Origin: a methane-oxidizing endosymbiont of Gigantopelta aegis
GTDB taxonomy: Bacteria > Pseudomonadota > Gammaproteobacteria > Methylococcales > Methylomonadaceae
DNA length: 64,000 bases
Assembly: GCF_016097405.1 (NCBI RefSeq)
Contig: NZ_JAEHGD010000002.1
Span: 445,876-509,875, forward strand
Direction: 5' to 3'
Part shown: positions 9,018-17,465 of the stretch, one piece after another
How the letters are laid out: each line of letters starts with the position of its first letter
Position numbering within the stretch: position 1 is the stretch's first letter
The notes under the pieces: model-generated
What the model was told of the DNA's origin: nothing
Database searches by the model: none
What the model saw: the letters and a program-made list of their open reading frames with translations, nothing else
Position numbers and translations under genes: made by a program

Positions 9018-10219
9018 CAGGGCAATCGGGTTTAAAAAAGGGTTGAAATTATAATTTAGATAAGGTATTGGTTTTATCATTTTGATTATAAATGACAGTT
9101 ACCCCAACGGCCTCAATTATCCACCATTTTTCAACGATTGCTGATCCAAGAGTAGATCGGCGAAAGAAGCATCAACTCACTGATATATTTTTCATCACCT
9201 TGTGTGCGACTATTTGTGGAGCCGATAACTGGGTGGCCATTGAAAAATTTGGAAAGGCTAAAGAAAGCTGGTTCACTGAACAGCTTGGTTTAGAAAATGG
9301 AATCCCTTCACATGATACGTTGGGTGCTGTTTTTGCCGCCATAGATACGGAACAATTTAGTCAATGCTTCTCAAACTGGGTGGCCGATCTAGCGGACTTG
9401 GTTGAAGAAGATATTATTGCAATGGATGGCAAATGCTTAAGGCGCAGTATTGATAAAGCCTCAAATAAGTCAGCCATCTATATGGTGAGCGCCTGGTCGC
9501 GGAAAAACAGTTTGGTTTTAGGTCAGGCGAAAGTGGATGATAAATCAATGAAATTACGGCCATACCCAAACTTCTGTCGCGTTTGGATATTGCAGGCGCT
9601 TTGATTACAATTGATGCAATGGGGTGCCAAAGAAAATAGCCAAACAGATTATCGACCAAGGCGGTGACTATGTTTTGAGTTTAAAAGGAAATCATGGCAC
9701 CTTACATGAGGATGTAAAGGCCTATTTTACATCCGCTTTATCGCTCAGAAATTGCCACAAAAACCGTCAATGGTGAGCATGGGCGAATTGAAACGCGTTC
9801 TGTTCGTGTCACGGATGAGATTGAATGGTTAAAAAGGAGCATTCCTGGTCAGGATTAAAAAGTATTATTGCCGTCACAGCCACAAGAGAAGTGGATGAAA
9901 AAATAACCGAGGAAACACGCTATTTTATAAGCAGTTTAAGCGCAAACGATCCAAACAAGTTAGAGCATGCTGTTCGCGCTCATTGGGCGATTGAAAATAA
10001 CTTGCATTGGGTTCTTGATCTTGCTTTTGATGAGGATAGCAACCGAACCCGCAAAGGATATAGTGCTTCAAACTTAGCTGTCATTCGACACATGGCCTTA
10101 AATTTAATAAAAGCCGAGGAAACGGCCAAAGTCGGTGTAAAAACCAAGCGAATGATGGCAGGGTGGGATAATGATTATTTACTCAAGATTCTTGGTGTAA
10201 TTTAAACCCGATTGCCCTG
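9018..10219 (+). mobile_element. ISAs1-family insertion sequence, 1202 bp
   Basis: Ends are perfect 19-bp inverted repeats: CAGGGCAATCGGGTTTAAA at 9018-9036 and its complement at 10201-10219. It is flanked by 10-bp direct repeats GTCGGTGAAG (9008-9017 and 10220-10229), the size expected for this family. The transposase stop codon lies inside the right terminal repeat. The clean ends and exact target duplication point to a simple insertion into the cyclase gene. Confidence 0.96.
9092..10205 (+). pseudogene. ISAs1-family transposase, multiply frameshifted
   Basis: Starts MTVTPTASIIHHFSTIADPR, with the N-terminal DDE_Tnp_1-associated region (DRRKKHQLTDIFFITLCA) and the first catalytic Asp in AMDGKCLRRS. 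The reading frame then changes at least four times: near 9545, near 9630 (an A run in GCCAAAGAAAATAG), near 9745 and near 9830 (five A where six restore frame). The downstream pieces still read as family sequence (QIIDQGGDYVLSLKGNHGTL; HWAIENNLHWVLDLAFDED). Intact relatives are about 370 residues. The element is therefore unlikely to move by itself, unless the indels are sequencing errors. Confidence 0.9.
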
Positions 10220-11198
10220 GTCGGTGAAGGGCTGATTGGTTTGGCCGCTCAAACGAGAGCTTTGCAACATTGCCATAATAGCCAAACAGACGAGCGCTTA
10301 AAACAAGAGAATGATGGGACAGGGCAAAAACTACCTGGCTCGATTATCAGTGTGCCCGTTTTTGCTGGTAATTTAGAGTTGGTCGGCGTATTGAATGTTT
10401 CGCACCCCGAGCCGTATTTTTTTACTGAATGGCATATTCGATTGCTGGAAATCTATAAAAATATTTTAGGGCAGCTGATCAGTAATTTTCGCCTGTTTCA
10501 GAAAATGGATGCGGAAATCGCCGCAAGAACTGCAAAGTTGCAACAATCTTATGAAGATGTCAAACGCTTGAAAGAACATTATCAAAATATTTCGGTTAAA
10601 GATGATCTGACCGGATTATTCAATCGGCGTCATTTCTATAATCATGCTTCGGTCGTTCTGGCACGGTTTTATCGTTATCATGAGCCTATGTGCATCTTGT
10701 TACTTGATTTGGATCATTTTAAAAAAATCAACGATACCTATGGTCATGCAGTAGGCGATGATGTGTTGGTTACGGTTGCCGATACGTTAAAAAAAGAAGT
10801 TCGAGAATGTGATATTTTAGTGCGTTTTGGCGGTGAGGAATTTGTCATTATTTTTACCAATACCTCGTGTGACAATGGTATCCACTTTGCCACACGCATT
10901 CGTAAAAAAATTGCTGAGTTAAAATTAGACATTACAAATCCGCCGTTATCGGTTACTGTCAGTATTGGCCTGTTTTGTCTGGATTCAACGTGTTATTCGA
11001 CGGATAAGACAGAGAGCGAAATGTCTATCGACAATGTTGTTCATTATGCCGATACCGCACTATATCAAGCTAAAAAACAAGGGCGCAATTGTGTGGTTCG
11101 CTATTGTCAGCCTGACAATGTCTGATGCTTGAGGAACAAATTTAACCCAGACAGTTCAAGTTGATACAATAGCCGTTTTTTTAAACGGATAAAGGCTC

Positions 11199-12044
11199 TT
11201 GAAAGACACCATCTTACTCGTCGGTCACGGCTCCCGTGACGCGCACGGCAACCAAGAAATTGAACAATTTGCCCAAAACTGGCGACAGCAGCATCCTGAT
11301 TGGTGCATTGACGTTTGCTTTATTGAATTCGCGGATGTTTTATTGGATGAAGGGTTCGATAAGGCGGCAATCGATTCTCAGCGTGTTATCGTCATCCCGT
11401 TAATCTTAAATGCGGCGGGCCATGTCAAAATGGAAATTCCTGCTCATTTACAAAAAGCGCGGCAACGCCACCCCCAAGTTGAATTTATTTTAGCTCGGCA
11501 TCTAGGGGCGAATGAGACACTGTTGAAATTACTGAAACAAAGTCTCAGCCAAGTTATGGCTTCGCTGTATATGCCCGATCCGAAAACGACGGGGGTGATC
11601 GTATTAGGTCGAGGTTCTTCCGATAAAGTCGCGAATGGCGAACTAGCAAAACTGGCACGCTGGTTATGGGAAGAAACCGACCATGAACTCGTCGACATTG
11701 CCTTTACCGGGATTACCTATCCCAGGCTGGAACAGGCGGTTCAGCGTCAGGTCAGGCTGGGTATGACGCAGATTGCTGTGTTACCGTATTATCTCTACAC
11801 TGGCACCTTGATAAATCGGATTCATCAGCAAATCGAGTGTTTGCGTCAGCAATATCCAACACTGCGTATCGGTTTAGGGCAATATTTAGGTTTTGCCGAC
11901 GAAATTTATGCCATGTTGGATGACAAAGTGGGCTATTTAACAGAAAACACATCCTCACAAATGCTTGAATGTGATGGTTGTCAATATCGGCAATTTGCTG
12001 AGGAGCACGGTGCCGGGCACCATCATGAACACGACCACACATAG
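11199..12044 (+). CDS. cbiX: sirohydrochlorin cobaltochelatase CbiX, two-domain form
   Basis: 281 residues. Inserts Co2+ into sirohydrochlorin at the start of the O2-independent cobalamin route. Two chelatase half-domains are visible: residues 1-120 (ILLVGHGSRDAHGNQEIEQF) and 125-250 (GVIVLGRGSSDKVANGELAK), as in the long CbiX form. The tail is His-rich (GAGHHHEHDHT), a metal-binding tail common in this family. A stop codon lies three codons upstream of the TTG at 11199, and no in-frame ATG occurs before residue 75, so the TTG start is required. First gene of the corrinoid run; only 73 bases separate it from the cyclase gene and no cobalamin riboswitch is evident there. Confidence 0.93.
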   Translation: MKDTILLVGHGSRDAHGNQEIEQFAQNWRQQHPDWCIDVCFIEFADVLLDEGFDKAAIDSQRVIVIPLILNAAGHVKMEIPAHLQKARQRHPQVEFILARHLGANETLLKLLKQSLSQVMASLYMPDPKTTGVIVLGRGSSDKVANGELAKLARWLWEETDHELVDIAFTGITYPRLEQAVQRQVRLGMTQIAVLPYYLYTGTLINRIHQQIECLRQQYPTLRIGLGQYLGFADEIYAMLDDKVGYLTENTSSQMLECDGCQYRQFAEEHGAGHHHEHDHT

Positions 12045-12053
12045 GTATGATAA

Positions 12054-12728
12054 ATGCAAACTCGTAATAGCGTCACTGAACAGTTGACCCGGGCCGGTCA
12101 GAAAATAGAGCATGACTCTTTCGCCATCGTTGATAAGGAAGCTGGTACGCATGATTATAATGATGCCGAATGGCAGATCGTTCGTCGTATGATCCATGCG
12201 ACAGCGGATTTTGAATTTAACGGTCTAACACAGTTTCATCCCGATGCCGTTGCCGCAGGTCTTTCTGCGATCAAAAATGGTGCAAATATTATTGCTGATG
12301 TCGAAATGATTTGTGTGGGCTTGTCCAAACCACGATTAAGCCATTTTGGTGTTAAAACCTATCATTTCATTGCCGATGAGGATGTCATTGCCGCTGCCAG
12401 AGCTGAAAATACTACGCGCGCCGTACAAGCAATGCGCAAGGCGCAGAGTAAGGGATTGCTTGAAAACAGTATTGTCGCCGTCGGCAATGCGCCTACCGCA
12501 TTGTTGGAAGTAAACCGAATGGTGCGGCAGCAACAACTTAAACCGGCTTTGATTGTCGGCATGCCAGTCGGATTTGTCTCAGCAGCCGAGTCAAAAGCCG
12601 ATAGCGCTCAATTAAATGAGGTGCCGTGGATTGTCACAGACGGCCGTAAAGGCGGCTCTACCTTAGTTGTGGCTGCGATTCATGCGTTATTGGCATTGGC
12701 CGAGCAGGCACAAAAACACGCCCGTTAA
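12054..12728 (+). CDS. cbiC: cobalt-precorrin-8 methylmutase CbiC/CobH
   Basis: 224 residues. Moves a methyl group from C11 to C12 of the corrin macrocycle to give cobyrinate. Conserved stretches: RRMIHATADFEF with the active-site His, ADVEMICVGL, VGNAPTALLEV and IVGMPVGFVSAAESK. Nine bases after cbiX, and its stop overlaps the cbiD ATG by one base, so the genes form one transcription unit. Length is normal for the family. Confidence 0.95.
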   Translation: MQTRNSVTEQLTRAGQKIEHDSFAIVDKEAGTHDYNDAEWQIVRRMIHATADFEFNGLTQFHPDAVAAGLSAIKNGANIIADVEMICVGLSKPRLSHFGVKTYHFIADEDVIAAARAENTTRAVQAMRKAQSKGLLENSIVAVGNAPTALLEVNRMVRQQQLKPALIVGMPVGFVSAAESKADSAQLNEVPWIVTDGRKGGSTLVVAAIHALLALAEQAQKHAR

Positions 12729-13825
12729 TGCGTAGCAAAAAGAAGAAAGGCACTCGCAAAGGATTTACTACCGGGGCCTGTTCTGCGGCCGCAGCGCGGG
12801 CAGCGATGACCGGGTTATTACAGGGTCAGGTGCCAGAGCAGATCGAATCGTTGCTGCCTAATGGGCAGCGGGTAATCTTTCCGGTGACTGATGGGTGGGT
12901 GAAGGATGCTACAGCTCATGCTGTCGTGATTAAAGATGCCGGTGATGATCCTGATTGCACAGATAAAGCCCATTTGACTGCTGATGTGGCAGTGATTGAT
13001 GCGGCAGCGGGAGATATCCGCATTGAGGGTGGAACAGGCGTTGGCATTATCACTATGCCCGGCCTGGGGCTAGATGTGGGTGGGCCTGCCATCAACCCAG
13101 TGCCATACCGAAATATCATCGAGAATATTAACGAAGTCGCCGCATCTTGGCTGAAAAACAACGCCCTTCGTGTCACTATTTCGGTGCCCGGGGGAGAGGA
13201 AATGGCTAAAAAAACCCTGAATGACCGCTTAGGTATTATCGGGGGGATTTCCATTTTAGGAACTACCGGTATCGTCCATCCCTATTCAACGGCGGCTTTT
13301 AGGGCAAGTGTCGTGCAGGGTATCGAAGTGGCTGCCAATCAAAGGCAGGAATGTGTTGTTTTAACCACCGGCGGGCGTACCGAAAAATTTACCATGCGCC
13401 AATTACCAAATCTGGATTCAGCCTGTTTTGTACAGATGGGTGATTTTCTTGGGCCAGCTTTAGATGCCGCGCAGCAACATGGTATCAAGCAGATTATTAT
13501 TGGTGGTATGGTGGGAAAATTAAGCAAAATTGCACAAGGTGAAATCATCACTCATGCACGCCGCAACCCGGTTAATACAGACTTGTTAGCACAAATGGCT
13601 GCCGTTGCCGGTGCCGATGAGACGGTGTGTGATGAAATCAGGCAGGGCGAAACAGCCCGTTTTGCAGGCGAGAGACTGGAAGCATTGGGTTTGGCCGAGG
13701 CCTTCTACCAGGAGCTTTGTCGACGTGTCGTTGCAACCTTGGAAGGACGCTACCCGGGCATTTTCCAATACCGTATTCTGATGTGTGATTTCGAAGGGGA
13801 GAAATTGGTGGATTATCATGGCTAA
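12728..13825 (+). CDS. cbiD: cobalt-precorrin-5B C1-methyltransferase CbiD
   Basis: 365 residues. Methylates C1 during ring contraction in the O2-independent pathway, where it replaces CobF. Family hallmarks: KGFTTGACSAAAARAAMTGL at the start, EGGTGVGIITMPGLGLDVGG, NDRLGIIGGISILGTTGIV and IIIGGMVGKLSKIAQGEI. Presence of CbiD together with CbiX and CbiG marks the anaerobic branch of the pathway. Overlaps both neighbours by a few bases. Confidence 0.96.
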   Translation: MRSKKKKGTRKGFTTGACSAAAARAAMTGLLQGQVPEQIESLLPNGQRVIFPVTDGWVKDATAHAVVIKDAGDDPDCTDKAHLTADVAVIDAAAGDIRIEGGTGVGIITMPGLGLDVGGPAINPVPYRNIIENINEVAASWLKNNALRVTISVPGGEEMAKKTLNDRLGIIGGISILGTTGIVHPYSTAAFRASVVQGIEVAANQRQECVVLTTGGRTEKFTMRQLPNLDSACFVQMGDFLGPALDAAQQHGIKQIIIGGMVGKLSKIAQGEIITHARRNPVNTDLLAQMAAVAGADETVCDEIRQGETARFAGERLEALGLAEAFYQELCRRVVATLEGRYPGIFQYRILMCDFEGEKLVDYHG

Positions 13826-15098
13826 AAACTGCGCCGTCATTGGTGTTTTAGATAATGGCACGGCAGGATTAAGCGCAGAGGCATTGGAGTGGATACACGC
13901 CGCTGACCTGGTAATCGCTGCCGCTCGCACCTTGGACTTATTTAAAGACCGTATCGCCCAAGCCGAACGACGTGATTTGACCGGTAGCCTAAGCGCCGTT
14001 CCAGACTGGATCAGCCAGGCCATGCAGCAGCAAAAAAATGTTGTGGTATTGGCGACAGGCGATCCTTTGTGTCATGGCATCGGCAGCTATTTGATTAAAA
14101 AACTGGGTTCGGAAGTTTTAAGTTTTTACCCCAATGTTTCGACCATTCAACTGGCCTGCGCACGCTTTGCAATACCGTGGCAAACCTTCAAAATTTGTTC
14201 GGTACATAGCAAAGATGCAGGCGAATGGACGGTCGGTGCCGATGCGCGGCATGGTTTGTATGCCTTGCTGCAAGATATTGTTCACTATGACAAGCTGGCG
14301 ATTCTGACCAGTCCTGAAAATAACCCAGCCCGAATTGCGCGGCTGCTGCTGGCTGAAGGACTGGATCAGGAGTTTACCTTGCAGGTTGCCGAAGATTTGT
14401 TAAAAGTCAGTGAAAAGCTATTTCAGGGTTATTCGGTTGCAGACATTGCACAACTTGATTTCAATGGTAACGATGTCTTGTTGTTACAACGGAAAACGGC
14501 AGTGCAGATGCGGCCTGTATTTGGCTCCGATGACGCCGATTTCAAACAGCGCAAACCGGATAAGGGGCTGATTACCAAACGGGAGGTTCGCGCTGTATCG
14601 CTGGCCAATATGCAGCTTGACCCGAGCAGTATCATCTGGGACATTGGGGCAGGGTCGGGATCTGTAGGGATAGAGGCCGCTAGAATCGCCCATCGTGGGC
14701 ATGTCTATGCGGTGGAAAAAAACAGTTTAGATGCCGATATTGCTCAACAAAATGCACGTGATTTCGATATTCATAATTATACCTTGATTCAGGCTAAAGC
14801 CCCTGAAGGCTTAGACGATTGGCCCGATCCCGATGCCGTATTCATTGGGGGTTCCGGGGGCGAGTTGGCAAACTTGATTGAGTATTGTATGCAGCGTTTG
14901 CATGACTGTGGCCGGCTGGTGATGAATTTTGTGACCCTGGAAAATATGCATACGGCAATAGAAATCTTAAAAAAAACCGAATGGCGTTGGAATTTTATTC
15001 AATTACAAGCCAATCGCAGTCAACCCATTTTACATATGCAGCGCATGCAGGCCGAGAACCCGGTCTGGATTGTCAGCGTGACTAAAGAGAAATGCTAA
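13818..15098 (+). CDS. cobL: CbiE-CbiT fusion (CobL), precorrin-6Y C5,15-methyltransferase (decarboxylating)
   Basis: 426 residues from the ATG at 13818, eight bases inside the end of cbiD and preceded by a GGGGAGAA ribosome site. Residues 1-200 are a CbiE tetrapyrrole methylase domain (VVLATGDPLCHGIGSYLIKK); residues 230-426 are a CbiT class I methyltransferase and decarboxylase (SSIIWDIGAGSGSVGIEAAR). The fused protein methylates C5 and C15 and removes the C12 acetate carboxyl. The linker region near residue 232 (FGSDDADFKQRKPDKGLITK) joins the two halves. No damage seen. Confidence 0.95.
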   Translation: MAKNCAVIGVLDNGTAGLSAEALEWIHAADLVIAAARTLDLFKDRIAQAERRDLTGSLSAVPDWISQAMQQQKNVVVLATGDPLCHGIGSYLIKKLGSEVLSFYPNVSTIQLACARFAIPWQTFKICSVHSKDAGEWTVGADARHGLYALLQDIVHYDKLAILTSPENNPARIARLLLAEGLDQEFTLQVAEDLLKVSEKLFQGYSVADIAQLDFNGNDVLLLQRKTAVQMRPVFGSDDADFKQRKPDKGLITKREVRAVSLANMQLDPSSIIWDIGAGSGSVGIEAARIAHRGHVYAVEKNSLDADIAQQNARDFDIHNYTLIQAKAPEGLDDWPDPDAVFIGGSGGELANLIEYCMQRLHDCGRLVMNFVTLENMHTAIEILKKTEWRWNFIQLQANRSQPILHMQRMQAENPVWIVSVTKEKC

Positions 15099-15850
15099 TG
15101 GCTGTTCTATATGGTGTTTCCTTAGGGCCGGGCGACCCAGGACTGATTACCCGTAAAGCCTGGGAGTTGTTGAATTCTGATGCCGATTGGGTGTATCCGG
15201 TGCGTAAAAAAGGTGGTAAAAGTTATGCCTTAGCCATCGTTCAGGCGAGTGGTTTGCCCATTCCCGAATCATCTCAGGCATTGGTTTTTCCTATGACGCA
15301 TGATATGGATATTTTGGCGCGATATTGGCTGCAAGCAGCCGAGGTGGTGGTTGACAAGTTGCGGGAGGGGCGCGATGTGGTTTTTCTGGTTGAAGGCGAT
15401 GCCTCGACGTTTTCAACCTTTCAGCATTTGGCTAAAACCGTGATGGCGTTGGATGAGGATGCCGAGGTAGTGACCGTTCCTGGAGTGACATCGTTTAATG
15501 CAGCGGCGGCCAGAGCTGACATGCCGCTGGCCGATACCGATGATACGGTTGCAATTATACCGGCAGGCTATGGTTTGCAGATGATAGAGCGTCTGTTAGA
15601 CGATTTTGATACGCTGGTTTTGTTGAAGGTTAAACCCTTGCTCGATGATATTTTAGCGTTGCTGGATCGGCGTCAATTATCGGATCAGGCCTGTTTTATT
15701 GAGAAAGCTGGCTCAAGCGAAGAAAAAATAGTCCATAATATTCAATCACTGAAGGGTAAAAAAGTTAATTACCTTTCGTTAATATTGGTGCATAATACCC
15801 AACGCAAACGCGGTGAAATGATTCGTGGCTGTCGTAAGAAAACGATATAA
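15098..15850 (+). CDS. cbiL: precorrin-2/cobalt-factor II C20-methyltransferase CbiL/CobI
   Basis: 250 residues starting at the ATG at 15098, which overlaps the previous stop (TAATG) and is about eight bases from an AGAGA ribosome site; an ATG six bases earlier is too close to it. SAM-dependent tetrapyrrole methylase: GVSLGPGDPGLITRKAWELL at the N-terminus, VVFLVEGDASTFSTFQHLAK and VPGVTSFNAAAARADMPLA in the SAM-binding core. Adds the C20 methyl that is later lost at ring contraction. Confidence 0.93.
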   Translation: MAVLYGVSLGPGDPGLITRKAWELLNSDADWVYPVRKKGGKSYALAIVQASGLPIPESSQALVFPMTHDMDILARYWLQAAEVVVDKLREGRDVVFLVEGDASTFSTFQHLAKTVMALDEDAEVVTVPGVTSFNAAAARADMPLADTDDTVAIIPAGYGLQMIERLLDDFDTLVLLKVKPLLDDILALLDRRQLSDQACFIEKAGSSEEKIVHNIQSLKGKKVNYLSLILVHNTQRKRGEMIRGCRKKTI

Positions 15851-15883
15851 ACTGCGTCCAAGTTATAAACAGAGGAGAATATA

Positions 15884-16246
15884 ATGAATAAAACACAGCA
15901 AATGATTGCGGCAATCGTCGGTTTTTTTGTCATTGCATTTTTATTGGTTGGTGCGAATAAAGAACAAACGAACGAAGAAAGAGAAGCCGCTTCTATGATT
16001 CGCGCATTGGCTTCTATGCAGGGAATGGCGAATAAAAAATGCCCAGCATTGATCAAACAACATACGGGTAGCCAGGTTTATTTCCCAACCCGTACCGATA
16101 CCGACAAAGCCACCTATGTCATGATGGAATGGGATGGGGAGCCTGGTGATAACTTTAAAAAAGCAACTTGTGTTTTACACCTGAAAGTTGGTGGTGTATC
16201 TAAATTAGTGATAGACGATAAAGTTATTATCGACAAAAAAGTATAA
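15884..16246 (+). CDS. small exported or membrane-anchored protein of unknown function
   Basis: 120 residues with an N-terminal hydrophobic segment (residues 8-24, IAAIVGFFVIAFLLVGA) followed by a soluble domain with two cysteines (KKCPALIK; KKATCVLHLK). The ATG has a clear AGAGGAG ribosome site. It interrupts the corrinoid gene run between cbiL and cbiG, 33 bases after cbiL. The pattern (helix, then a mixed domain with VSKLVIDDKVIIDKK) suggests a periplasmic domain anchored by an uncleaved signal. I do not recognise the family, and nothing visible links it to corrinoid chemistry. Confidence 0.7.
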   Translation: MNKTQQMIAAIVGFFVIAFLLVGANKEQTNEEREAASMIRALASMQGMANKKCPALIKQHTGSQVYFPTRTDTDKATYVMMEWDGEPGDNFKKATCVLHLKVGGVSKLVIDDKVIIDKKV

Positions 16247-16257
16247 GTCTTTGTTGA

Positions 16258-16285
16258 ACAGGCAGAATTATCGCATTCTGCCTGT
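16258..16285 (+). terminator. strong hairpin after the small membrane protein gene
   Basis: Perfect 11-bp arms ACAGGCAGAAT (16258-16268) and ATTCTGCCTGT (16275-16285) with a six-base loop. It lies 12 bases after the stop codon. There is no T-run after it, so it may be a processing or stabilising hairpin rather than a classic intrinsic terminator. Confidence 0.6.
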
Positions 16286-16343
16286 CGCACATTTATCCGA
16301 CTGTTTTACTAGGTTATAATAAAGCTTTTTAGGTTGGTAAAAC

Positions 16344-17066
16344 ATGGATACCCCCCGAATCGCATTGGTGGCAATCACCAAACATGGTGCTGCACAAGTT
16401 GCAGCACTAGCAAGGCAGCTTCCTCAAGCTGAAATTCTGATATCTGAACGATTCTCTCCGGCCATTGACGGCGCGGAAAACCGGGTGAAGACCTATCAAG
16501 GCCCATTCCGCAATCAAATCGCCGATTTATTTTTAGATTATGATCAAATCGTATTTTTTGTATCCTTAGGAGCCGTTGTTCGATTGATCGCGCCGTTTTT
16601 AAAGTCTAAAGATGAAGACCCGGGGGTTATTGTCATCGATGATGCCGGACAGTATGTGATTCCGGTATTGTCTGGGCATGTCGGCGGGGCGAATGCCTGT
16701 GCCGAAATGCTGGCGGAACGAATGGGTGCTCAAGCGGTGCTGACAACGGCTTCCGATGTGGGCAAGACAATTCCAGTCGATATTTTAGGGCGGGAATTGG
16801 GGTGGAAAGTGGAAGCACCAAAAATCAATATTACTCGGGTTTCCGCGCATGTGGTGAATGAAGAGCCAGTGGCTTTTGTGCAGGAAGCGGGCAGCCCTGA
16901 TTGGTGGACACGTTCAACGCCATTACCTGAAAATATTCATTTATTTGAACGCTTCGAAGATGTCGATCTGGATCGTTTTAAAGCCATTTTATGGGTAACA
17001 GAACGCGACATCGAACCGGCTTTATGGCAACAGTTAGACGAAAAGCTGGTGGTCTATCGGCCATGA
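16344..17066 (+). CDS. cbiG: CbiG, N-terminal and middle domains (cobalt-precorrin-5A hydrolase)
   Basis: 240 residues. Opens the delta-lactone of cobalt-precorrin-5A and releases acetaldehyde in the O2-independent pathway. The CbiG_N region is visible from residue 5 to about 135 (FFVSLGAVVRLIAPFLKSKD; DDAGQYVIPVLSGHVGGANA), followed by the middle domain. The C-terminal CbiG/CobE domain is encoded by the next gene, which starts with an ATGA overlap, so the usual single CbiG is split in two here. Confidence 0.93.
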   Translation: MDTPRIALVAITKHGAAQVAALARQLPQAEILISERFSPAIDGAENRVKTYQGPFRNQIADLFLDYDQIVFFVSLGAVVRLIAPFLKSKDEDPGVIVIDDAGQYVIPVLSGHVGGANACAEMLAERMGAQAVLTTASDVGKTIPVDILGRELGWKVEAPKINITRVSAHVVNEEPVAFVQEAGSPDWWTRSTPLPENIHLFERFEDVDLDRFKAILWVTERDIEPALWQQLDEKLVVYRP

Positions 17067-17455
17067 CAGAAGCTTTGACGCTGGGTATTGGTTGTGACCG
17101 AGGAACCTCGCTTGAAACTTTGGAAACTGCAGTTGAGCAAGCGTTAGCCACTACCGGCAAGACGAAAGGTCAGGTTCAGCAGCTCGCTACAATCGATAAA
17201 AAACAGGATGAGAACTGCATTTTACAATTGGCTGAAAAATACACCTGGCCTCTACATTTTTTTAGTGCAGAACAGTTATCCCGGGTTGAGGTGCCGAGTC
17301 CTTCGGCTGTGGTGTTGAAATACATGGGTACGCCATCAGTGTCTGAAGCTGCGGCTATTTTAGCGGCGGCGACCGACCAATCCGATTTGTTATTGGAAAA
17401 TACAAATATCGTGGCGCAGACAATAAGAATGCCACGGTTTCAATCGTCAGGATGA
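17063..17455 (+). CDS. cobE: CbiG C-terminal domain / CobE-like protein
   Basis: 130 residues from the ATG at 17063, overlapping the cbiG stop by four bases. Contains the CobE/CbiG_C core: LGIGCDRGTSLETLETAVEQ at the start, then TIDKKQDENCILQLAEKYTW and the glycine/alanine-rich VSEAAAILAAATD. In other organisms this domain is the C-terminal part of CbiG or the stand-alone CobE. A longer reading from a TTG/ATG upstream would run through the cbiG coding region and is rejected. Translational coupling probably keeps the two halves stoichiometric. Confidence 0.88.
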   Translation: MTEALTLGIGCDRGTSLETLETAVEQALATTGKTKGQVQQLATIDKKQDENCILQLAEKYTWPLHFFSAEQLSRVEVPSPSAVVLKYMGTPSVSEAAAILAAATDQSDLLLENTNIVAQTIRMPRFQSSG

Positions 17456-17465
17456 GAAAGACAGT

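Larger units (their letters stand above)
8714..11125 (+). pseudogene. GAF-GGDEF diguanylate cyclase gene interrupted by an ISAs1-family element
   Basis: The 5' part (8714-9017) encodes the start of a GAF-like domain and the 3' part (10230-11125) the rest of GAF plus a GGDEF domain. Removing 9018-10229 (element plus one copy of its 10-bp duplication) fuses VGE to GLIGLAAQ in frame and restores a protein of about 399 residues. The cyclase domain has the active-site motif RFGGEEF and, five residues before it, RECD, an RxxD product-inhibition site, so the ancestral enzyme made c-di-GMP. A coiled-coil linker precedes it (KMDAEIAARTAKLQQSYEDV). A TTG at 10241 could start a GGDEF-only fragment, but this is speculative. 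The gene follows the HDOD gene by four bases. Confidence 0.93.

Noticed and set aside
11126-11198. Cobalamin riboswitch before cbiX
   Set aside because: Only 73 bases lie between the genes, too short for the aptamer, and no B12-box-like conserved core is visible.
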